Below, one piece after another: positions 39,319 through 48,786 of a stretch of DNA of 64,000 nt. The translations under genes were made by a program, and so were the position numbers. The DNA is from Tetrahymena elliotti 4EA. Its lineage: Eukaryota > Ciliophora > Oligohymenophorea > Hymenostomatida > Tetrahymenidae. Under the pieces are notes generated by a model that was not told the origin of the DNA, ran no database searches, and was given only the letters and a program-made list of their open reading frames with translations. Location of the stretch: contig JH720329.1 of NCBI GenBank assembly GCA_000231825.2, positions 688,301 to 752,300 of the forward strand. The letters run 5' to 3'. Every line of letters starts with the position of its first letter. The stretch's first letter is position 1.

Positions 39319-42198
39319 ATGATGGAAATTGAAGAAATAGAAGAATTATAAATTGATTAGAAAGAGCAGATAAAAGAATGCAAAGTGTGCTATGAAGGTA
39401 TTTCAGATAGTTTTTATTTGTCTCTGAATTGCTGTAAAAGCGTGTTTCATCATAATTGTTTATAAGAATGTCTTTATGCATAAAAAAATTAAAATATATT
39501 GCCTAACAAATGCCCTAATTTTGATTGCGGAAAAGACATAACAGAAGAAGGCATCTAATTATTTGAGAAAGAAATTCCATAAATAAAAAAGCTGATTTAA
39601 AATTAGCCTAGTTTTACAAATAAATTAAAAAATCAAGTAAAATTTTTTAAAGATAAGATTAAATTTAAATATGGATTTTTAATTAATAGCTTTTATCTCC
39701 TCCTCCTAATTATGGTAATTATTTAAATTATGATAATTAAGAAAAGACAGTTCAAAATAAAATACAACCAAACTAAAAGAAAATAATACAATCCCAGAAT
39801 AAGTCTTGTGATATCTGTTATGATGACATGGATGAAAATTCTTAGCTATAACTTTAATGTAAGCACACATATCATAAGGCTTGCTTATAAAAATATTTTA
39901 TGATAAATATTGAATCAAATAAGTTTCCACTTATGTGCCCAAATTAAACTTTTTAGCATGAAATTTAGCCACACAATATAAAATAAGTATTGAATGAAAA
40001 AGACTATGAGAAATATGAGTACTTTTAATTTAACTTTTACATTGATTATCACAAGCATTCTTAAGTAATCTTTTTACTTTTTTGTGGATGTTTTGTTTAA
40101 ATAAATTTAATATAAAGTTGTATTAAAATTGTCTTACTCCTGACTGTAATTATGTCTTCATACAAGATTAGAATTTTGTGAAGTTTAATTGTCCTTCTTG
40201 TTATAAAGAATATTGTTTAAAATGTAATTGTGAATTTCACACTAACTAAACATGTGAGGAGTACTAAAAATCAGAAGAATTTAAAGTAATTTATTTACTT
40301 GTTTAAAATAACTATCAAAAAAACCATATATTTTTCCATTTTAGAAATTAGAAAAGCAGTTTGAAGATTTTGTGAAAAATAGCAAATATAAGTAATGCTC
40401 TAAATGCCAAGCTTGGGTAGAAAAGATTGAGGGTAAAATGATTGATTGATTTATAACTCAAAATTTATAAAAAAATAATTGTATTGTTTTTATTTTATTT
40501 CATAGCTGTAACCATATGACTTGCAGATGTGGATATAAATTTTGTTATTTCTGTGGAGGAGTTTAAGATGAGTGTGAATGTATCAAGTAATTTAATGAAG
40601 CTTATTAAAAATTAGAATAAAAATAGCCAGAGTAAAATCCTCCAAATTAAATTAATACAGAACTTATCAAAGTATAGAAAGTATAGGAAATAAAAAATAA
40701 TAAAATTGATAAGCCCCAAAAACATTAGATTTAATAAGAGAGTAGTAAGTCATATAAAAATCAATTAATAGATGGCAATTAAAAAGAAATCAATTACAAA
40801 TTAAATAGTTTAAAATCAGATTAGAATAATATTAATTTAAAATCAGATGAGAATAACAATAAAATAAAATCAGATTAAAATAATATTAATTTAAAATCAG
40901 ATGAGAATAACAATAAAATAAAATCAGATTAGAATAAAAATAATTTAAAATCAGATTAGAATAATAATAAAGTTTTAAAATCTAAACCTTATGAGATAAT
41001 TTAAAAGAGTTAAAATAATAATAAAAGTTAAAACAATTAATTTTTACTAAAAGAAATGAAGGTAATAGCTCATGAAAAGGTAAATAATATTTAACAGAAA
41101 CTAGGTGAAGAGAAAATTGATGATAAAATTGCACATTAAAAAGCTTACTAATTAAATAAAGAAATTATGAAAGATGAGGAGATAAAAAATAATAGAATTA
41201 ACTATTTTCCAATTTAAGATACATATTAAAGCTATTCATTTAAAAATAAATTAATTGAGAGCGAATCCAATCTGGAATATAATAACCCAAAATTATATTA
41301 GAATAATAATGATAATTTATTTCAAAAATAAAAATTTTTTGATATTGATTAACAAAGCTAAAACCATTATCAAAGTTCAAAAAATGTATTTTACTCTAAA
41401 GAAGTGAGTTTAAAAACTAGCGAAAAGGTAGAAAGTATTTAAAAGAAGCTGAATGAAGGAAAAATCGAAAATCAAATTGCCTCTAAACCAGTAATTGAGA
41501 AGAACAATTCTATTTAAAAGGGATATCTAAAATCAGCAATTAATAATAACTTAGATAAAAATAATTATAACAAATAAGAAGATGGGAGTATTAAAAAACC
41601 CACTTAACAACTCCAAAATATTTAAGAAAATAAGGTTCACTACTATCCCATACAAGCTTTATAATACCCTCACAAATATTAATCCTTAAGTAAATAAAAT
41701 AGTAATAATAACCTTTATCCATACAATTATAATAATGGTTTTTAGTCAGATGACATCAAATAAAGTCCAATATCAAAATATCATAATTATTTAATCCCCA
41801 ATTAATAATGTAATTATCCAAGTTTCTCAAAATATTAAAACAATATTTTATAATAAAATCAAATTTCTTCAAAACCAATTTATGAGACCTCAAATGAATT
41901 TAATTGCAATATTAAAAATATCTCTAATGAAAAAGAGAGCCTTATAAAAATAAATACTTTTGAAGAAAATATTATCAAATAAAAATAACCTCTTAGAGTG
42001 GATTAAAACAGAAAATCTGATTTAATTATTTAAGATATTCAAGATGAAAATAAAAATCAGCCTGTAATAATTAAAAATAATGAATTTGTCCTATAGAAGA
42101 ATAATTAGTAAGTTATTAAGAGTAAGAAAAAAAAAGAAGATAAAAAATGGTATCTAGATATTGAAGAACTTTTTAAAGAAAATGAAGTTATTTATTGA
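39319..42198 (+). CDS. RBR ubiquitin-ligase-like protein, copy 1 (frameshift before RING2)
   Basis: Exons 39319-39636, 39690-40064, 40118-40285, 40345-40432, 40506-42198 (~880 aa if the frame is continuous). Exon 1 carries the extra Cys module: CKVCYEGI, LNCCKSVFHHNCL, CPNFDC. Exon 2 has RING1 (CDICYDDMDE, CKHTYHKACL, CPN), exon 3 the IBR (CLTPDCNYVF, CPSCYKEYCLKC, H, C) and exons 4-5 RING2 (CSKCQAWVEK, then CNHMTCRCGYKFCYFCGG). The RBR mechanism (thioester on the RING2 Cys of GCNHM) is known for the family; activity here is inferred. The ~560-residue tail is N/Q/K-rich with a 9-residue tandem repeat and two copies of a ~19-residue motif. Oddity: exon 4 is 88 nt, against 89 in the five other readable copies, because one A is missing before the donor (ATTGAGGGT where others have ATTGAAGGGT or similar). 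As assembled this throws the catalytic part out of frame, yet 564 downstream codons stay open. Confidence 0.75.
40810..40980 (+). repeat. 27-bp tandem repeat in RBR copy 1 tail, ~6 units
   Basis: AAATCAGAT recurs at exactly 27-bp spacing (40813, 40840, 40867, 40894, 40921, 40948). The units alternate between two variants, giving a 54-bp higher-order period. It encodes a nine-residue repeat of the form KSD(Q/E)NNxxx. Confidence 0.9.
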
Positions 42199-42958
42199 TT
42201 TAATTAAATTTAAAATTTTTCTCTATTTCAGTATTTTTTCATAAAGTTAATATCAAATTATTATTTTTATGTTAACAAAACAAAGGAAAATTACTTTGAG
42301 AAAAATATTTTATTTTCAAACCATTAAAACCACTTTTATATATTGGCCAGAGTATCTCTATTATTCATAATATTTTTTTTACAATAAACTGTTCAAAAAT
42401 AAAGTTGCTGAAATGTATGCAGCAGTTTTTGTGAAATAGATGTTAAAAAATAAGCAAGTTAAAATTTTAAGATTTTAATTTAAAATATTAACTTTTATTT
42501 TTTTTAAATTTTTTTAATTTATTTTTTTTGTCTTTCAAGATATATTGTTGCATGGTGTTTTAAATAGTTAGATTTTAAAATATTTCTACGTTCTTTAAAT
42601 ACTAAATAGCAAAGGACCTTAATCCATCTATCTTTTATCACTACATCTTTTGATTAATTTCAAAATGATAGCTTTTATCATATTTATTTCTGCTCTTCCC
42701 TAACACAAAATATCATTTTTTTTTAGAGAGAGAAATTAAATCAATTTATAAATAGAATAATTTTCTAAAAAATAATAATAATATTTAAAAGATTTATAAA
42801 AAAACAAGAAAATATAAGTAGACTCTTTTCATATTTTATTTTATGGTTTAGCTTTAAGAATCTAGATTATGAAAACTTCTAATATTTGATCATATAAATA
42901 TCAAATGTATTTTTGTTTAGTTTGGTTAATAAACTCATTTAATATTATATTTATAAGC
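42199..42958. other. intergenic, A/T-rich
   Basis: Between RBR copy 1 and the 2H phosphoesterase gene. No gene seen. Parts resemble 51493-52061, consistent with the block duplication. Confidence 0.6.
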
Positions 42959-43630
42959 ATGGAAGGGATTAAAAATAAGTAAGATTAAAAAAATATTAAG
43001 TAAGAAAAAAAATGGACACATTTCATCAGCTTGCCTCTCACAAAACCACATTTAATTGATGCTTATAAAAAGCTTTAATCTGAAATTATCTCTGACTTCC
43101 CTCATCTAGAGCCCTTTTTTTTAGGATATTCTAAAGCTCATATCACCTTAAACATGTTAGAATTAAATGAAGAATAAGTAGAACAAATTCAAAAGATTTT
43201 ACCTTAACTTCAAAATAAATTGCCAAAATTAGATCTTTCATTAAAAGGATGGGGCTATTTTGGAAAGAAACCTGAGAAATCCAAGTACTTGTATCTAAAG
43301 GTTTCTAAAGGCATGCAGCAAATATAAGAATTATGCAATATAGTCACATAGTTTTTAGTAGAACATGATATTCTCAACCCTGAACGAGAAGCCATACATA
43401 ATATAAAATTAGTAAATGAGCAAGGAAACCAAGAATACAAAATTCAAACTGTTCATGCTACTTATATGAAATCAAGGACGAAAGACACTTTTGATTGCTC
43501 ATAAATAATAAATAAGTATTCTGATTTTGAAATTTGTGGGGTTTAAGTTGATCAACTACACTGCAGTATTATTTGTCCATAAAACCCAGATCTTTACTAT
43601 AAATCTCTATATGTTGTAGATTTAAAATGA
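42959..43630 (+). CDS. AKAP7-like 2H phosphoesterase, 223 aa
   Basis: Intronless, 224 codons. Starts MEGIKNKQDQ and ends at TGA. After a basic/Gln N-terminus the protein reads WTHFISLPL, then KAHITLNMLEL with the first H-x-T motif (His61-Thr63), KGWGYFGKK, and VHATYM with the second H-x-T (His166-Thr168). It ends with EICGVQVDQLHCSII and YYKSLYVVDL. This order (THFxSLPL, AHxTLxxL, LKGxGYF, HxT, HLCS-like, YY) is that of the AKAP7/AKAP-gamma NLS domain family of 2H phosphoesterases, which bind or cleave 2',5'- or cyclic nucleotide phosphodiesters. Both catalytic H-x-T motifs are intact, so the enzyme is probably active; the substrate is unknown. It sits between RBR copies 1 and 2 on the same strand. 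A broken copy lies at 52062-52617. Confidence 0.85.
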
Positions 43631-44617
43631 TTGATTACTTAGAAACATAATAAAAGTCAATAACACTTAAAAATGTATTTAAAAGTTAAAAATAATTTAA
43701 GCTATTTATCACCAATATCTTTCCATATTTTCTATCTATTATTATTATTATTTTTGCTTATATCAAAGAACATAACTTTAAAATATCTATTAAACCCTAC
43801 TACCCTACTATTTTTTTAAAAAACAAAAATTAGTGAAGAATTTATTTAAAATTATAAGATAATGTATTATTAATATTATTGTTGCTGTTGAAAAATTTGG
43901 ATTTAAACAACAATTATTTTTAGAAAAATGTTAATTATTTCATTTTGCCTAATAATTTATCTCTATATCGAATGATGATACTGATTGAGTATAGAATCTT
44001 TTCAATTTTTAGAATTATTAAAGAATAAAAGCATTCATACACAAGATACATAAATTGGTTGTTCATACATTTTAATGCATAAATATTTTTAAAACTAATA
44101 TCTCATAATAGCTAATTTTTTCATTTTTAAAAAGAAATACACTGAATAAAAATGAGTAAGATTACTTTTGTAAAACTAGATCATAATAAAAGCCATCATT
44201 TTCTTTTTGTTTTTTAAGAAAAATCAATTCATAATATGATTAAATAAAATTATGAATGATAACATTCACTATTGATCTTTTTTGGCTTTATCAAGTTATG
44301 ATTAGAATTAGATTTTAGATTTAGAAGAGAAAGCATATTATTTAGGGTATTAATAAATATCTAGTAATTAAAAGAAAACATAAAGATCTCCTTTAAGGTA
44401 TTGTGAAGAGAAAAATAGACAAATAATAATAAGAGGAGGAAATTTTGAATTTTAAAAATTGATAATATTCTAATAAAAAGAGAAATATAGTTTTTATTTA
44501 AAAGGAGCAAAACAAAATCTGATCATCAATAATTTATTTATTAATCAAAAAAAGATTGTTGTAAAATTATTAGTTTAGAAAAACCCATAAAAATATACTT
44601 TTAGAGTTAGCTAATTC
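43631..44617. other. intergenic, A/T-rich
   Basis: Spacer between the 2H gene and RBR copy 2. Nothing gene-like. It aligns in patches with 52620-53403. Confidence 0.6.
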
Positions 44618-46813
44618 ATGGAGAGAAATAAGCTCATTAATAATAAAGTAATTAAGTAGTGTAAAATATGCTATGAAGATATAAAAGATGATTTATATTT
44701 AACTCTTTAGTGCTGCAAAAGTTAATTTCATTTTTAATGTTTGCAAGAGAACTTTAATGCACAGAAACACCAAGATATTTCTGTTATTATATGTCCTAAT
44801 TTTGATTGCTTGTAAGTTATAAAAGAACAAGATGTAGGAGTCTTTGAGGAATTTAAATATACCTTAAAGCAGTCATATTTAAAAAGCAGTGACTAAATAT
44901 TAAAAAATCAGGTTTATTATTTATTTAAAACTCAAAAAGCTTATTAATTTTTTTTTAATTTAAAGATACAGAAACCTAAATATAATATCAATTATGTCTA
45001 AAAAAGTGAATAAATCTAATACTAAATTTTACCTAATCCTATTGATGATTAAATCAAAAGCAAACCTTAAATTAAAAAAGATTGTGATATTTGTTTTGAT
45101 GAGATGGATCAAAACACATAATGGACTCTATAATGTAAACACACATATCATAAGGCTTGCTTAGAAACATATTTCAATACAGAAATACAATAAAAAAGAT
45201 TCCCACTTTAATGCCCAAATTTAAGTTAACTCCACGAAATTCAACCTTTTGATATTAAAAAAATCTTAAATGAATCAGACTATGAAAAATATGAAAAATT
45301 TTAACTTGACTTTTATATTGATTATCACTAAAAATCTTAAGTAATTATTTCATTTCATTTTTTGTGTATTTTTTATTAAAAATTTTATACAAAAAGTTGT
45401 TTTAAAGGTGTTTAACTCCTGACTGCAATTACGTGTTCATCAAGGAAATCAATACTCCCAAATTTAACTGTCCTTCATGTTATAAAGAGTACTGTTTAGA
45501 TTGTAATTATCCATATCACACTGGTTAAACATGCTAAGAATATTAAATGTCTAAATTAAATGAAGTAATTTATTCTAATATCTTATGCTAGACACTAATA
45601 TTTATCATTTTAGAAATTAGATTAACAATTTAATGATCTAGTTACTGATAAAAAATTTTAAAAATGCTCTTAATGCTAAATGTGGGTAGAAAAAAACCAA
45701 GGGTAAGTTTTATTTATTATTTTTAAGTTTTATTAATACAATTTGAATTTATATTGTAGTTGCGATCACATGACATGCAGATGCCGATACGAGTTTTGCT
45801 ATGTATGTGGAGGACCTTATAAAAAATGTAAATGCGTCAAACCAAATGAACCACTTTAATTTCTTCTAAATAGATTTGAATCACCAGTAAGCAACAACAA
45901 TTAGTAAAGTTAGCCAATTAGCCTAAATAATCCAAATAGTAGTGAATAATAAAACAATTAAATTAGAGAAAGTCCTATTTCTCAAGCATAAATAAATATT
46001 GTTTAGTATTAGAGAGTAAGCATAAATAATCCAAATAATACCTAATAATAAAATAATTAATAGAATCTTTATTAAATCTAAAACAATCGTATTAATCTAT
46101 AAATTCCACAAATTAATAACTAAAATAATTTAATAAGTCGTCCATAAATTAATAATACTAATTCTTAAAATGAATAGCAACCACAGTTAATACAAAACTT
46201 AAACAACTTAAATACTACTAATTAATAGCTATAAACAAATATAAGACCTTAAGGATAAATATAATAGAAACCAAATACAACAATATAGAGAAATGTTTAT
46301 ACAAGTTCTAATTAAAATAATTTAAATTCAAAGCCATAAACATCTTAACAATAAATTTAACAAGAATTAAATTTTTAAAAGATAAATCCAAATATAAATA
46401 TTGTTTCCTAAAATAAATTTTAATTTAAGAAATAAATAATAATCGAAAAACTAAATAGTAATTTAGATAGCAATTAATATTAACCATACTCATATTCAAA
46501 TAATCAAAACATGAGTCCCCTTAACAAATTACCTTGTAGACAAAATTAATTTATGCAATAATAAACTGATGAAATAAAAGTATTAAAAAAATTACCAAAT
46601 ACAATTAATTAAAATATTTATGAAATACCCAAAGCAGATGATAAAAAAAAAGAAAATAATTTAAATAATTATATAAATAGTAATTCTTTTAATAATAATA
46701 AGAGTTAACCTTTTGATTTTAAATTTCAGAAAAGTAAATAATCTAATGAAAGTAAAGCTATTCAAACAAAATAAAATATTCAACAACAACAAATAAAAGA
46801 CGGAGATGATTGA
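44618..46813 (+). CDS. RBR ubiquitin-ligase-like protein, copy 2 (intact)
   Basis: Exons 44618-44911, 44966-45340, 45397-45564, 45614-45702, 45760-46813; 660 codons (659 aa), every junction in phase. Exon 1: the extra Cys module (CKICYEDI, CCKSQFHFQCL, CPNFDC). Exon 2: RING1 (CDICFDEMDQ, CKHTYHKACLETYF, CPN). Exon 3: IBR (CLTPDCNYVF, CPSCYKEYCLDC, H, C). Exons 4-5: RING2 (CSQCQMWVEK, catalytic Cys in GCDHMTCRC, CYVCGG). The ~310-residue tail is almost entirely N, Q, S and P with poly-N/Q runs and looks disordered or prion-like. Exons 2 and 3 have the same lengths (375 and 168 nt) as in copy 1. The first intron (54 nt) is a multiple of three without TGA. A partial duplicate of the 3' end follows at 46869. 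Confidence 0.85.
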
Positions 46814-48786
46814 AAACAGTTCCTTTGTTAACACTAATGAAATAAAATATATGATAAAATACATTCTGAAATTTCAGAAAGGTAAATAATAAGACAAATA
46901 TTCATACTAAATTAAATACTCAACAAGCAAGAACAAGAAAAAGATGATCAAAAATAAATAGTCCAAATCTTAACAAATATTAATAAAACATCATAGATGA
47001 TAAAATAAATTCCTTTTAATTTAGTTTATTTTTATTTATTTTTCTGTATAAAATGCTTTGAAATTAATTTTATATACAAAAAAGAAAGAAAGATACTTGT
47101 TGATGTCTTTATTTGACAACAAATCATCAATTTTTTTATTATTTTTTGAATAACTATTATTCATCAGATATCATTATTCTAACTTATGGAAGAGGTTATC
47201 TATTTAATTAGCAACTCTACAAAAATAATAAAGTAAATTCACTTAATTTCCTTATATTTTACCTAGCAATACCAAGCAAGCATAAGCTTACTAAAAGCTA
47301 AAACCAGAAATTTTGTTACTATTTTAAGCTCATTTGCTTTACTTTTTTGACATATTTAGCAGCATAGATAATCTTTAACAGTTCAAAAACCAAAATATTT
47401 TTGAATTTCTCGAAATAAAAAATAGCAAAATCATATTAATTTTTAAAAGGATGTTGAATGAAAGGAGGGAGGGAATATTAATAAAACCATAAAATTAAGT
47501 AAGTATTTGCATTTCAACTTTACAAAATACCAATAGTAGAATAAACATTTTTTCATATGATTGCAATATTTTTTGTAGAAAATGATGTTTCAAAAACTTA
47601 ATATGGAGCATTAGACAATCCAAATTAGCTAGCTAATGTATAATATTAAGTAATTAGATCTTTTTAAATAGAACTAAAGACAAACTGCACTTTTACTTTT
47701 AATTCTTAATGTTGCCTTAATAATAACTTTAATTTTGGAAATTTTTGTAGAGAAGCTAGCTGATTGATTGATTGATTTATCATTGGAAAACAAAATGAAT
47801 ATTAGTAAAATCTATTTCTTAAAAAAAAGTTAAATAATGGCAGATATAAAAGGATATCTTCTTTTAGAGTAAAATATCAATAAAAATATCCTAAATTTGT
47901 AAAATAATATTTTTTTATCACATTTTAAACCTCAAATCTTTTTATGAAAATAAATTTTTCAACTATTTTTGTGTATATCTATCTAACCTAACTTTTTTGG
48001 TGCTTTAACTCTTATTAAACCAAGATACGTGGATACTAAAATCTCTTTAATTGATTTAAAAATTTGATAAAATGACAAAATTGGTGGTTGGTCATTTGCG
48101 AAATTTAGATTTATTTTATAAAACTTTAAATATTCAAGTTTTCTAATTTGATCACAAAATAATTTTATATGATCACATAAATATAGAGTTTATTTAATTA
48201 CTTTGAAGCAAAAGCTAAATTTTTAAAAAAATTATCATCAAAGATTTTTATTTCTGTAGCAAAAGTCAATTCTTTTCTATTTTAAATCAGATTTTATTAT
48301 TGAAATTCATAAAAAAAGTCAATTTTTTCTTAGAATCTCATTAAATAAGTGATTAAAAAGATACTCGATTTGAGTAAAGTAGTTCGATTTGTCAGCTTTC
48401 TTATGTTTTTATTTATTTTTACAATAGCATCTTCTAATATATCATTTTAGATTTTCTCTAGCTAATAAAAATATTTCAAAATAATAAATTGATGAACTTT
48501 TTTAAATTATCATTGATGATTACACTAAAAATTAATAATTATGCGTTTTCATCATAAAAATGTTAATTATTACAAAATATGATGCTTTTATAAATACAAA
48601 TTAATTAAAAGTGGAAGAGGATTTTTAATAAATTACAAAATATTCTAAAAAGAGAAATACTTTTTTTAAAAACCAAGAGACCACAAAAAAAAGTAATCAT
48701 ATAAAAGATAATTAATTCGCAATTTTATAAACAAAGATTTTTAAAATAATTGTTCTTCTTCTAATATATCTCAAAAGTTAGTGAAA
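46814..48786. other. intergenic, includes duplicated 3' end of copy 2
   Basis: At 46869-46975 a diverged copy of the last ~100 bp of RBR copy 2 is visible (AAATTTCAGAAAGGTAAATA against AAATTTCAGAAAAGTAAATA at ~46724, then matching CAACAA and AAAAGA(C/T)G-rich sequence). The rest is A/T-rich. A (GATT)n-like run lies near 47760. Sequence from ~48190 matches the 54470-54800 flank of copy 6. Confidence 0.55.

Larger units (their letters stand above)
42200..45860 (+). repeat. segmental duplication, left copy (2H gene + RBR copy 2)
   Basis: The order 2H gene, spacer, type-II RBR (42959-45860) recurs at 52062-54400 as a decayed 2H copy, spacer and RBR copy 5. Spacers share stretches, for example TTATCTCTATAT(C/T)GAAT near 43960 and 53050 and AGCCATCATTTTCTTTTT-like sequence before the RBR start. 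Together with RBR copies 1 and 4 on the left of each block, this implies a unit of about 9 kb duplicated in tandem. Confidence 0.75.

Noticed and set aside
39637..39750. Apparent transmembrane segment after the Cys module of RBR copy 1
   Set aside because: It appears only if the first 53-nt intron is translated and continues in a frame that does not reach RING1; the spliced frame gives a polar linker that matches the paralogues.
46661..46864. 67-aa minus-strand ORF over the RBR copy 2 tail
   Set aside because: Antisense of N/Q/K-rich coding sequence; a compositional artefact.
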